From NCBI GenBank assembly GCA_964035575.1, contig OZ037906.1, forward strand, positions 992,001 to 1,056,000: a DNA stretch of 64,000 nucleotides, read 5' to 3'. A program made the translations under genes and the position numbers. The notes under the pieces were generated by a model. That model searched no databases and was not told the DNA's origin. It worked only from the letters and a program-made list of their open reading frames with translations. The stretch is from Rhynchopus sp. YZ270_cl-10. Taxonomy: Eukaryota > Euglenozoa > Diplonemea > Diplonemida > Diplonemidae. Numbering within the stretch: position 1 is the first letter of the stretch; every line of letters begins with the position of its first letter. This document shows positions 49,023-58,940 of the stretch, one piece after another.

Positions 49023-49579
49023 TCTGACCAAAAGAAGAGCGCTCACTCCCCCTCCGATGAGAATAAACCCCCGCGCCCCGCACCCTGCCTACACCCTCCC
49101 CCCCTCTACCCCCTTTCCCTTGCCCCCCTTCCCGAAACTGTGGCCCTGTGGAAACATATGTTTAAGTGATATGTGGTCGGTTTTCACATCCGACTATGTT
49201 CCCGGTCCGGGATTGATTCAAATATTTCAAATAAACGCATTTTTTTGAAGGATTTTTTTTTTTTTTTGACCTCCCCAAGGTGCGCTGGTCATGCCTGACC
49301 AATCCATGGGTACTGGGTACTCGGTGTTAGAAGTAATCCGTCCTGAGAACAGAGATTTGCTCGGAAATGCATTTTTTTCGCCGTTATCGACCAGGTACAC
49401 CGGTCCCTCATTCTAACGTGTCGTTCACCTTCACCCTTCCAGAAGATGTACCCACCCCAAAACCCTCGTGAGAATAGCCTGCACCCCGCATCCCGCACCA
49501 CCCCCAAAACTTTATTCTATCTTCACCTCTTTTATCATCATTTCCCACACACACACAGACCCCTTTTTTTCTCCCCCTC

Positions 49580-49637
49580 TCCTACACATCTTATCTCTTT
49601 TTTTCTATTTTTTTCTACTCTTCTGAGTATTTTTTAG
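49580..49637 (+). promoter_or_regulatory. Polypyrimidine tract and AG directly at the nicotinamidase ATG
   Basis: A T/C-rich tract ends in GAGTATTTTTTAG at 49637 and the ATG starts at 49638. An AG touching the start codon suits a spliced leader adding the 5' UTR, but a cis acceptor is not excluded. Confidence 0.45.
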
Positions 49638-51204
49638 ATGACACAACGTGGGGGGTTGCAGCGGGTCGGCCCACTGCTGAAGGAATATGTAGAAATGCTT
49701 GAGGAGAACGGGATGGCGTTGGAGACAGGGTCGATTGATGTGGGTCCCGATGACGTGCTTCTTGTGATTGACATGCAGAACGACTTTTTGCCTGCAGATG
49801 ACCTCAACACAAAGGGCGGACGATTTGGCGTGGCGGAAGGTGCAATGAGCGTTCCGCTTATCCTCCAACTTATTGACACTTTCCTCTCTAATGGTGCTCG
49901 GGTAGTTGCAACACGCGACTACCACCCAGCAGACCACATCTCATTCACAACCCAAGGTGGCCACTTTCCCCCTCATTGTGTCCAAGGCACAGCAGGCTCT
50001 GAGTTCTACTCCCCCATCGGCGAGGCACTGAAAGAGGCCATAGAGCAATATGGAAAAGACAAGGTGCAGATCATCTTCAAAGGCTTCCACGAGGACGTCG
50101 ACAGCTTCGGAAGCTTCCCATATTCGCAGGAGCATTTGAAGGTGCGTCTGCAGCACCGTGAGGGTGGGCGCGAATGTGGTGGGTGCCTCGTTGATTGGAC
50201 TGGGGGGCGTATTTTGAAATGCTCTGGACTCGAATTTGATGGTGTCGTGAATGTAAATGCACCACCGGATATTCTGAGCTGCTACAGCTCTACGTCGTTA
50301 GCAGACTCTCTAGGGAAGAGCCGGAACGCCTACGTCTGTGGGCTTGCCCTAGACTTTTGTGTTCTCGACTCCGCCCTGACCGGGACACGCGCAGGCATCT
50401 TCCGAGATGTAAACATAGTTCTCGATTCCTCTAGAGCCGCCTATGTTCCTGGTGTCGGTCGATATGGTTCAGGCTTCCTCTCCAACCCCCGCGACTTCAT
50501 CCAGAAGACCACCATGAAGAACGTAAAGCTTGTCTCGACCATCTCGCTGACAAACACCCCCGCGAAGGAGCTCCGCGATATGGTCTCCTCGCTCGGCTTC
50601 CCGCAGTCGCTCGGCCCGTTGTTCCTTAGGCCGGTCTACAACGTGAAGGTGACGGTGGATCAGGCGCGCGAGGTTTTCACCATAAAGGGGCTTCCGAAGT
50701 TTAAGGGGAAGGTGGGGAGGTGTACGAAGCTGTCGCCGTGCTTTTTGTTTCCTATGACGGATAGTGCAGCGTTGACGGAGGAGGAGCGGATGCAGTATCT
50801 CGGGTCGTCGCATGACCCTGTATGGGAGCTTGTAGTGAACGGCGGCTATGTACGTGAGAACACCTGCGTCGCAGTGAGCATCTACGAGTCGCGCGAGAAC
50901 CTCGTCTTCCACGCGCCACAGCCCTTCAAAGCCTCCTTCGCCCGCCCCCTCCTCGCGCGCGGCTCCTTCCACAACATATCACTTCCCGTACTCCAAGCGA
51001 AAGGCTACCACCTTTTCACATGGCTTGGCAACAGCGAGGTCATCGAAAGTGACTCAGGGGAGAAATGGTGTGACTGGCCCCAAGGCGCCTTTGTGTATCT
51101 GGTATGTCAGGGGTACAAATTGTGCAATTCAAAAAAAAAAAAAAAATTCACAGAATTCGGAAGACGAGCTCGATACTGGAGTGATATTTACTGTAAAAGC
51201 ATGA
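49638..51204 (+). CDS. Nicotinamidase (isochorismatase fold) with C-terminal extension
   Basis: Exons 49638-51101 and 51154-51204 give 504 residues; the open reading past 51101 is intron (GTATGT donor, A-run, TTCACAG acceptor), and the second exon reads NSEDELDTGVIFTVKA. The nicotinamidase triad is visible: Asp in LLVIDMQNDFLP, Lys in IIFKGFHEDVDSFGSF, Cys in YVCGLALDFCVLDSA. Metal ligands are in ATRDYHPADHISF, and PPHCVQGTAGSEF is the conserved loop. The enzyme converts nicotinamide to nicotinate for NAD salvage. There is an insertion before the Cys loop (RECGGCLVDWTGG..), and after residue 285 about 220 extra residues form a beta-rich domain I do not recognise, whereas PNC1-type enzymes end soon after the fold. 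Confidence 0.85.
51102..51153 (+). other. Intron, 52 nt, in the nicotinamidase gene
   Basis: CTG|GTATGT donor and AAATTCACAG acceptor with an internal A-run. It defines a short acidic last exon ending in TGA. Confidence 0.65.
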
Positions 51205-51378
51205 GGGAGGCCTGTGTGTGTTTGATAGCTAATAGGGGGGGTAATTCTTGCGCAGAATATGGCCCCAATGTGTATGTGAGGGGTACAGTGGGGATGGGGG
51301 GGATGCTTGTTAACACTAAACTTTTTTTAGGGGAGGGAATGGGGTTAATATGGGGGGTTGTTGGAATAGTGCTCTTGC

Positions 51379-51424
51379 AAGGTGAGTGCACGAGAGGCCT
51401 AGGTTGTTTCATTCAAACGTTTCT
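51379..51424 (+). repeat. Family A element, diverged
   Basis: AAGGTGAGTGCACGAGAGGC then CTAGGTTGTTTCATTCAAAC. Loop GCACGAGAGGC is intact, the stem weak. Confidence 0.5.
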
Positions 51425-51564
51425 CTTAAAAAGGTGATCATTTGATAGAGAGCACGCCGTCCAGAGGGTATCTGAATGGGTGTGGCTACTTCAATGTTCT
51501 TTCATTTTTTGCATCCGATATATTGACACCATTTTATTGGTCTTTTTTTTTCTCCCCACACGGA

Positions 51565-51620
51565 GTGTCGGTGCCCAGAGACGTTTTGCACATGTCAACT
51601 TCACTTTTTTTTTTGATTTT
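51565..51620 (+). repeat. Family B hairpin element
   Basis: GTCGGTGCCCAGAGACGTTT then TGCACATGTCAACTTCACTT and T-run. GTGC pairs with GCAC. This is the intact counterpart of the copy split by the hAT MITE at 44867-45360. Confidence 0.65.
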
Positions 51621-51884
51621 TTTTGGGTGAAAGTTACCTAGGGTACGGTGTGTACAACCTCCCTCAAGAGTGTGCAACCTAGTGTATACAAAAATTGTAT
51701 ACCTAGTGTATACTGGGATTGTACAAAAAAAAATTGTATAGATCTGACATCTTCATCTTTCAAGCATTTTTTTTTTTTGTCTTTTTTTTTTTGGCTGCCG
51801 TCTTGTCAGTTCGTTGTCTTTTCTGACCTCGTAAACAACATATGTATTATTTGCTTTTGGCTAGCACCTCCTATAGACAGTTTT

Positions 51885-51932
51885 AAGTGCCTCCGTCCCA
51901 GAGAGGCGTTTGCACTACCAACCTTCACTTTC
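51885..51932 (+). repeat. Family B hairpin element
   Basis: AAGTGCCTCCGTCCCAGAGA then GGCGTTTGCACTACCAACCT. AGTGC pairs with GCACT and GCCTC with GAGGC inside. Confidence 0.65.
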
Positions 51933-54035
51933 AGTTCCGAAAAAAGAAAAAGAAATTTCCCCCCAGAGAAGGCCACAGCGTTTTTGCTCCCCCCTTTTTT
52001 TTTGACAAGGATGCTGCAATGCAATACAACACTTTGAGACAAAGAGACACAAGTAACTTTTTGACGAAATTGTAAGGTGTTGTGTGCACGGAGAGGAGAG
52101 GGAGAGAGAGAGAGAAAGAGAGAGGTGCACTCATATCGCAATATTTCTTTTCTTTTGGGCACTCTTGCGTCCCACTCACTCGCCTTTCAAGTTCTCTCGT
52201 TTTCTCTGCAGAGGTGAGTGTGCTCTGGTGCATAAGTTTTTTTTTGTATTTTTTTTTTTTGTAGGTCCCCCTTTGTGTCCTGCTTAACCTGGCAAGTTTT
52301 TGTTGTGTCTTTTCATTGTATTCTTTTTTTGAAAAAATGACAGAAACGTCTATTTTTTTTTCTCCCTTTTCATGTGTAAAATTGGGTGTGGGGTAGGGGT
52401 TCTGGGGGTAAGGGGGGGGGGGGTAGGGGGGCGGATTGCTAACGTTTTTTATGTAATTTTTATTATTTTTTCGCCGGTGGGCCATTTCAGTGGTGACCCA
52501 CACGCTGTGCCACCCCAAAAATGGGTTTCCGGGGGTTTTTGGGGGGTTTTGCGGCAAAAAACGTGAAAAAACGAAAAAAAATGTCGTTTTATTGGTGTTT
52601 TCATGATTTTGTACTGTATACAGCCTATGATTGGAGGAATTTGACATATTTGACTCAATATTTCAAACCAAGATCGGTTCGAAGGGTCCAAAAGGGTGCA
52701 GCTCGTCGAAATCAGGCCCACAGGACCCCCAGGAGTACGATTTCCACCGGAGAGTGACCCCAAGAGGCCTCTGGCGGCCTTAATTTGTCATTTTCTGCCT
52801 TCCCCCCACACTCGTGCATTTCGATGCGCAGCTGAAGCACTTCATCAGGACACGCATGCACACACCCCTGATCCACTCTGCATCCGCGAACCTCCTCACG
52901 AACTCAGCATCCTCAGACGCTTTTTGTGAGTGGGAGGCCGTTTTTTTATTTGTTACGCCTGTCAGGGGAGGAGAAGGTGGGCAGTGAGGGGGGAGGGGAG
53001 AGGGGGGTACTTTACACGCATACGCACGGGTTCAGGGGGTGATATTCGACTCAATATTTCAAACCAAGATCGGTTCGAGGGGCCCAAAAGGGTGCAGCTC
53101 GTCGAAACCAGGCCCACAGGACCCCCAGGAGTACGATTTCCACCGGAGAGTGGCCCCAAGAGGCCTCTGGTGGCCCTAATTTGGCATTTTTTAGCCCACA
53201 ACCGGCCCTACCCCCCTCTCTGGGGGGGAGGGCAATTTTTCACTCCTTTTCCCCATTTCTGGTGCTTCTAAGTCCTCCAAAGGGTAAAAAACCGGTTCCG
53301 TTGGGTCCGCGGACCATTTTTGGGGGGGGTATGTACCCAAATTTGTACCATACCCTACTTTAGGTGATGGTCATGGGCAAAGTCACGGAGAGGACAGGCA
53401 CCGGACAAGCACTGGACAGGCACTTTTTTTGACTCCAAAATTCAAAAAAAATCATTTGTAAGTGGTCCAGAAGTCTGTTCGTCGTTGAAATCAGGTCCAC
53501 AGGACCCCTGGGACCCGATTTGCACCAGAGAGTCACCCAAATAGACCTCTGGTTATCCAAAAAACTCAATTTTTTTGCTAAAAAACCACTTTTGCCCATT
53601 TTGGGGGGAAAGTCCATTTTTCACTAATTTTCCCCATTTTGGGTATTTCTGAGCCCACCAAAGTGTAAAAAAATGGTTTCATTGGATCCTCCGAACATTT
53701 TTGGGGTGGGTATGTGTCTAGTTTTCCACGGGAAACGAGTTTCTATGTTGCAAAAATTTTTTATTTCACTTTTTGTGAGGACAATCCGCCCCCCTAGGCA
53801 TACATGGTAAGCGAACAAAAAATTCGCTTTATTCGCTTTTCCAAAAAAGCGAATAAAAAATTCGCTTTATTCGCTTTTGGTTCGCTTTTTTATTCGCTTT
53901 ATTCGCTTTATTCGCTTTTGGTTCGCTTTTTTATTCGCTTTATTCGCCTTTTATTCGCCTTTGGGTGATCTATGATCGTCTCCGTGGGACACGTAACAGG
54001 CTGTGAGAGCTTACTGAGAGCTAGTGGGAGCTGAG

Positions 54036-54312
54036 TACTGTGTATACTGTGTATACTGTGTATACACAGTATACACAGTATACACAGTATACACAGTATA
54101 CACAGTATACACAGTATACACAGTATACACAGTATACACAGTATACACAGTATACACAGTATACACAGTATACACAGTATACACAGTATACACAGTATAC
54201 ACAGTATACACAGTATACACAGTATACACAGTATACACAGTATACACAGTATACACAGTATACACAGTATACACAGTATACACAGTATACACAGTATACA
54301 CAGTATACACAG
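54036..54312. repeat. TATACTGTG / TATACACAG nonamer array with orientation switch
   Basis: It begins with three copies of TATACTGTG and then flips at TGTGTATACACA to about 27 copies of the inverse. The flip lies on a palindromic junction. Confidence 0.95.
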
Positions 54313-54321
54313 GGGATTGGG

Positions 54322-54431
54322 AGTACAGTACAGTACAGTACAGTACAGTACAGTACAGTACAGTACAGTACAGTACAGTACAGTACAGTACAGTACAGTA
54401 CAGTACAGTACAGTACAGTACAGTACAGTAC
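54322..54431. repeat. GTACA pentamer array
   Basis: About 22 copies, the inverse of the TGTAC array at 17060-17247, separated from the nonamer array by GGGGATTGGGA. Confidence 0.95.
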
Positions 54432-56022
54432 ACTCGACACACTAGACTTGACAAAAAATACGTTGCTTTTTATTCGCTTTTTGTTCGCTTTTTCGTTCGC
54501 TTTTGGTTCGCTTTATTCGCTTTATTCGCCGGCGAATAAAGCGAATAAAAAAGCGAACCAAAAGCGAATAAAGCGAATTTTTTATTCGCTTACCATGTAT
54601 GCCTAGGGGGGGGGGGGGGGGGTTAGGGGGTCGCATTGTCCTCACAAAAAGTGAAATAAAAATTTTTTGTGACATAGATACTCGTTTCCCGTGGAAAACT
54701 AGACACATACCCACCCCAAAAATGTTCGGAGGATCCAATGAAACCATTTTTTTACACTTTGGTGGGCTCAGAAATACCCAAAATGGGGAAAATTAGTGAA
54801 AAATGGACTTTTACCCCAAAATGGGCAAAAGTGGTTTTTTAGCAAAAAAATTGATTTTTTTGGATCACCAGAGGTCTATTTTGGTGACTCTCCGGTGCAA
54901 ATCGGGTCCCAGGGGTCCTGTGGACCTGATTTCAACGACCAACAGGCTTCTGTACCACTTGCAAATGATTTTTTTTGAGTTTTTGAGTCAAAAAAAGTGC
55001 TTGTCCACCCCTTGTCCACCCCTTGTCCAGTCCAGGACTTTTCCCCTGGCCATCACATAAAGTAGGGTATGATGCAAATTTGGGTACATACCCCCCCCAA
55101 AAATGGTCTGCGGACCCAATGGAACCAGTTTTTTACCCTTTGGAGGACTTAGAAGCACTAGAAATGGGGAAAAGGAGTGAAAAATTGCCCTCCCCCCCAG
55201 ATGGGGGGGCAGGGGCGGTTTTGGGCTAAAAAATGCCAATTTAGGGCCGCCAGAGGACTCTTGGGGTCACTCTCCTGTGGAAATCGTACTCCTGGGGGTC
55301 CTGTGGGCCTGATTTCGGCCAGCTGCACCCTTTTGGACCCTTCGAACCGATCTTGGTTTGAAATATTGAGTTGAACATGACCCCCTGAACCCGTGCGTAT
55401 GCGCCTCAAACACCCCCCTCACCCCTCCCCCCTCACTGCCCACCTTCTCCTACCCTGACAGGCGTAACAAATAAAAAAACGACCTCCCCCTCACAAAAAG
55501 CGTCTGAGGATGCTGCTGAGTTCGTGAGGAGGTTCGTGGATGGGGAGCAGATCAGGGGCGTGTGTATGGCGTGTCCTGATGAAGTGCTTCAGCTGGGGCT
55601 CGAAATGCACGGCTGTGGGGGGAGGCAGAAAATGCCAAATTAGGGATGCCAGAGGCCTCTTGGGGTCACTCTCCGGTGGAAATCGTACTCCTGGGGGTCC
55701 TGTGGGCCTGATTTCGACGAGCTGCACCCTTTTGGACCCTTCGAACCGATCTTGGTTTGAATTATTTAGTCAAATATGTCAAATTCCTCCAATCATAGGC
55801 TGTATACAGTACAAAATCATGAAAACACCAATAAAAACGCATTTTTTTTACGTTTTTTCACGTTTTTTGCCGCAAAACCCCCAAAAACCCCCGGAAACCC
55901 ATTTTTGGGGTGGCACAGGGTGTGGGTCACCACTGAAATGGTCCACCAGCGAAAAAATAATAAAAATTACATAAAAACGTTAGCCAATGCGACCCTCTAG
56001 GGGGGGGGGGGGGGTGGTTAAC

Positions 56023-56263
56023 GTTTACACGGTGCGGTTTAGTCAGCAAAATGACACTTCAAATGACATGAAATATATGACATATGACAACCCTCGTTGT
56101 TCATGACATAGCATTTGTCATGTCATTTCGAACCTTATTTCACGCGAGATACCTTGCGAACAGTCATATTTTTTGGGTTGTTACTGACAACCCTGGAGTT
56201 GTCATGATTATGTCATGTCATTTAGGTTGGCATAATTTTGCTGACTACCGCGCCGTGTAACAC
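56023..56263. mobile_element. Foldback/MITE-like element with GTTTACACGG...AGTCAGCAAAAT ends
   Basis: GTTTACACGGTGCGGTTTAG then TCAGCAAAAT at the left is inverted at the right (ATTTTGCTGACTACCGCGCC, GTGTAACAC). The interior has ATGTCAT/ATGACAT palindromes like those in 30527-30822. It abuts the 52410-56016 palindrome. Confidence 0.7.
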
Positions 56264-56435
56264 AAAATGCAGTTCGCATTGGATTATTTTTTCTTCAAAA
56301 AAATGTGTCCATTTTTTTAGTTTTTCTTACCGCAAAAAAAGTTGTCAAAAAAAAAAAAAAAACAAAAACAACAACCGTGTTTCACACAAGAAACACGATG
56401 CAAGCAAACACCCTATTGCAGCTATTGTCGAGATA

Positions 56436-56480
56436 TTTGCACAGAGGGATATTCATCTTGCAAGTTTTTATTCCTTTTCA
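56436..56480 (+). repeat. Family F element
   Basis: GAGATATTTGCACAGAGGGA then TATTCATCTTGCAAGTTTTT. CACAGAGG loop and TTCATCTTGCAA box; short ATAT stem. Confidence 0.5.
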
Positions 56481-57059
56481 TTTCAAAAGGTGGCTACTCA
56501 CAGAGAAGGTCATCTTTTACACCTTTATTATTATCTTTTCAACTCCCCCAACTCTTCCCTCTCCCCCCCGACACAAAAGTAAACCAGACTTGTTTGTAAA
56601 CATAACAAAAAAAATTCCTACCTTTCCGCTATTTTCTCTTCCCTCTATAGAACTCATTTTCCAACCCTCGAATGAACCATTTATTTTTTTTCCTCATCTT
56701 CTGTTGGTTCCCCTCAGCTGTCATTGTGGCTCTGTGTTTGCATCAGCAACTTTCTGTTTTCTAACAATACAATATCAACCGTGGAAAAAATCCGAAAATG
56801 ACCGTCCCCGAGACAACCCTTCCAAAGCTATACAACTGATCCTGCACAACAACCTCGTTGAGGGTCACCTCCTTTGACCACCTGGAGTTTGTCTGGCTTT
56901 TCCCAAACACCGTTTACCCGCTTCATCAGAGTGGTGTGTGGGGAAGGGAGCCAAAAAACAGAAATTCTGCAGATGCGTGACATTTTTTTGTTTGTGAACC
57001 CTTCCAACCTTTTACTCAAAAGTGGTTAAAGGAAATCAAAGGGGGGTAAACAAAGTGTC

Positions 57060-57106
57060 AGTGCCCTGCGTCCCAGAGGCGTTTGCACTCTCAACTTTAC
57101 TTTATA
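57060..57106 (+). repeat. Family B hairpin element
   Basis: AGTGCCCTGCGTCCCAGAGG then CGTTTGCACTCTCAACTTTA. AGTGC pairs with GCACT; the GTCCCAGAG loop is shared with 51885. Confidence 0.65.
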
Positions 57107-57236
57107 CTCTCTAGACCTCCCAAGACGTAGCCCGCTACGCCCACTACTTATGAAGGCTGAAGTGCATCTTACATACTCTCTCTCCTCCTTCCCCCTCCAA
57201 ATCTCCCCCCTCCCAGGGTTTTAAATATATGGGAGG

Positions 57237-57626
57237 ATGATGCAGAGTGCTCTGGAGTGGGGGGTGCGGGCTGCGGTGGATGTGACGGCGTATTATGACC
57301 AAGGCGTGCTGGCGGTGGGGACGGTGTTGTTGCTTGCGCCGGACCGGTGTATGGCAGTGACGTCGGAGACGTGTACAGATGCACTGCGTCTGCTTGGGGT
57401 ATGGGTGCTGGGGGTGTCTGTCGCGGTGCGCGAGGCACGGCATTCACGACGCATCCCGCCCTACCTCCTCCCCCTGTACGCGCTTCTCTCGCTCGCCGTC
57501 CCCATGCGGCAAGCGCTCCTCCGCGAGGAACGACTCACCTGGCAGGCATCCTGCCTCATCCTCATGCACCTCTCAGCCCTTCTCCTCCAAACAGTTGGCC
57601 TGAAGGGCAATCCGCAACTAGAATGA
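57237..57626 (+). CDS. Small hypothetical membrane protein
   Basis: 129 residues; ATG 57237 (a second ATG follows directly), TGA at 57624-57626, acceptor-like CCCAG ends at 57216. GC-rich coding bias against an AT-rich surround supports a real gene. Hydrophobic segments: GVLAVGTVLLLAP, LRLLGVWVLGVSVAV, YLLPLYALLSLAVPM and CLILMHLSALLLQTVGL, so three or four short membrane helices with basic loops (REARHSRR). A short out-of-frame ATG (57229, three codons) lies just upstream. No family recognised. Confidence 0.6.
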   Translation: MMQSALEWGVRAAVDVTAYYDQGVLAVGTVLLLAPDRCMAVTSETCTDALRLLGVWVLGVSVAVREARHSRRIPPYLLPLYALLSLAVPMRQALLREERLTWQASCLILMHLSALLLQTVGLKGNPQLE

Positions 57627-57728
57627 AAGAGAAATAATAGAATTTTCTAAAAAACCCTCCCCCTTTTTTGATATGCACCGTATAAGGCCCTCAGCTTGGA
57701 GTATGGGGTGAGATGTTTAAAAAATAAA

Positions 57729-57788
57729 GTGGAGATTGCACTGTGGCAACACAACCGAGGTAACACTAATTTATCAAAAAATAAAATT
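57729..57788 (+). repeat. Family D element in the spacer before the SET/NAP gene
   Basis: GTGGAGATTGCACTGTGGCA, ACACAACCGAGGTAACACTA, ATTTATC and an A-rich tail. It lies about 55 bp upstream of the gene's start codon region. Confidence 0.7.
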
Positions 57789-57842
57789 CTTTTTTCAATC
57801 CGCAAGGGGAAACCAACAGAAACACTAAACACACATAAAAAA

Positions 57843-58502
57843 ATGCCGGCATCTGTGAGGACCGAGGCGGAAACGAAGAAGCGTCAGGCTCTTCTGAACG
57901 GTCTGCAGCAGGAGATTGAGCAGCACCAGCAGCTTGTTGATGACATCAACCTCAAACGTGAGGTCGCACTGTTCGAGTCGAGCGCGAAGACACACACCGC
58001 TACGGCGCCGTTGAGAAAGGAACGCAACGCAGCACTGCTTGCACTGAACCCCACTGCCTGGGCGGCAGGCATCCTCACGTTCCCTCTCCTTGCGAACCAA
58101 TGCACCGAGGAGGACGCTTTGGTGCTGCAGACCGTCATCGACATTGACACTACAAAGTCTGTCACTCCTTCGGAGATGGTGACCCGTGTGACCCTTAAGT
58201 TGCAGCCAGGGAAATCCCCCGTCACCGAGTCAGAAATGTGGATCCAGTCTGCTAAGTCGAAGACAACAGGGAAAGTGACAATCACAACATCAGGAGTGAC
58301 CCACGCATCAAAGCCTGCAGACGCATCGAACAAGAAGAGGAAGAGAAAGAGCGACTTCAGTCTGATAAACGTTTTCAAACAAGGCCACGACGAGACCACA
58401 GCGGAACAGCTCATGAACATGCTTGAAATGATTGATGCGTCTATTCTTGAGAACGGCTTCGACGAATCCGAAGACGAGGAAGGGGAGGAGGAGGATCAGT
58501 AG
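57843..58502 (+). CDS. SET/NAP-family histone chaperone
   Basis: 219 residues from ATG 57843 (upstream open reading has no better start and runs through a D repeat). The order matches SET/NAP proteins: a long N-terminal helix for dimerisation (ETKKRQALLNGLQQEIEQHQQLVDDINLKREVAL), LRKERNAALLALNPTAWAAGILTFPLLANQCTEEDALVLQTVIDID (compare the family's KR..I..IP.FW...F.NHP......EDEE.L.YLT..EV), a beta-rich earmuff (MVTRVTLKLQ), a basic KKRKRKSDFSLINVF segment, and an acidic tail (DESEDEEGEEEDQ). At 219 residues it is close to SET rather than NAP1. It likely binds histones and assists chromatin assembly in nucleus or cytoplasm. CCAACAG at 57813-57819 may be its acceptor. Confidence 0.8.
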   Translation: MPASVRTEAETKKRQALLNGLQQEIEQHQQLVDDINLKREVALFESSAKTHTATAPLRKERNAALLALNPTAWAAGILTFPLLANQCTEEDALVLQTVIDIDTTKSVTPSEMVTRVTLKLQPGKSPVTESEMWIQSAKSKTTGKVTITTSGVTHASKPADASNKKRKRKSDFSLINVFKQGHDETTAEQLMNMLEMIDASILENGFDESEDEEGEEEDQ

Positions 58503-58816
58503 TGGGATAATACCTAAAAAAAGGGAGGGTTTGGGGCAGTGGGGTTGGGGCGTTGTCAGAAAAAGCAAAAAAAGAAGGGAAAAGGAAAAAAGAGGTTAAA
58601 ATAGTGTACTCTGTTCATGACAACAGAGCTTGTTGGGAATACTCAAAGGTAGTGGAAAAGCGGGATTTCGACACAAAAAAAAAATTCTCGTCAGTGTGGG
58701 TGTGTAGTGGGGGGGAGAATGCAAAAATGGACAACCAGACCAAAAGTGGGGCTTTGAGCCCCACCAAACCCCCATCACAGCCTCATATCTTTGTTTTTTC
58801 GATAATGATTGTGATC

Positions 58817-58862
58817 AAGGTGACTAAGCACGAGGCTTAGGATCATCTTACAAACCTTTTTA
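58817..58862 (+). repeat. Family A hairpin element
   Basis: AAGGTGACTAAGCACGAGGC then TTAGGATCATCTTACAAACC and T-rich sequence. CTAAGC pairs with GCTTAG around a 5-nt loop ACGAG. Confidence 0.75.
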
Positions 58863-58898
58863 TTTTTTGCGAAGATGAATGTGCCCAGATGAATTATA

Positions 58899-58940
58899 GT
58901 GACTACGAACGCGCTTTGGTTCATCTTAGCCAATTTTTTT
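58899..58940 (+). repeat. Family A element, diverged
   Basis: AGTGACTACGAACGCGCTTT then GGTTCATCTTAGCCAA and T-run. Flanking boxes intact, stem weak. Confidence 0.5.

Larger units (their letters stand above)
43554..49637. other. 6-kb spacer with transposons and many hairpin repeats
   Basis: No gene supported. It holds a piggyBac-like element, a hAT-like MITE, family A copies (45662, 47594, 48964), B, C and D copies, a CT tract (48660-48694), and an AAAGTTCTGTTG/CAACAGAACTTT hairpin at 46855-46883 sharing sequence with the hAT MITE interior. Confidence 0.7.
53788..54624. mobile_element. Foldback element with CCCCCTAGGCATACATGG ends and tandem-array core
   Basis: Left: C-run, CTAGGCATACATGGTAAGCG. 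Right: CGCTTACCATGTATGCCTAG, G-run. Inner arms repeat TTCGCTTTA and its inverse. The core has the nonamer array (54036-54312) then the pentamer array (54322-54431). Ends CCCCCTAGGCAT match the 37854-38904 element. Confidence 0.75.
52410..56016. mobile_element. 3.6-kb palindrome, arms about 1.38 kb, with inserted core
   Basis: Left arm 52410-53787 and right arm 54625-56016 are near-identical inverses, for example TTGCTAACGTTTTTTATG and its inverse, CATGATTTTGTACTGTATAC and its inverse. Both ends are G/C-runs beside CTAG or GTAG. Inside each arm a block of about 130 bp (ATTTCAAACCAAGATCGGTT.., PPGVRFP-coding in one frame) is repeated twice in direct orientation. The centre is the 53788-54624 element. 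No ORF of known type; arms are close in sequence, so the structure is young or homogenised. Confidence 0.85.
51205..57236. other. 6-kb spacer dominated by a 3.6-kb palindrome
   Basis: No gene supported. It holds A, B and F copies, the palindrome 52410-56016, a foldback 56023-56263, and near the right end TCCCCCCTCCCAG (to 57216), a candidate acceptor. Confidence 0.7.

Noticed and set aside
51102-51437. Continuation of the nicotinamidase frame to 51437
   Set aside because: It runs through a GTATGT..CACAG intron with an A-run and then repetitive spacer sequence; splicing gives a short acidic end at 51204 instead.
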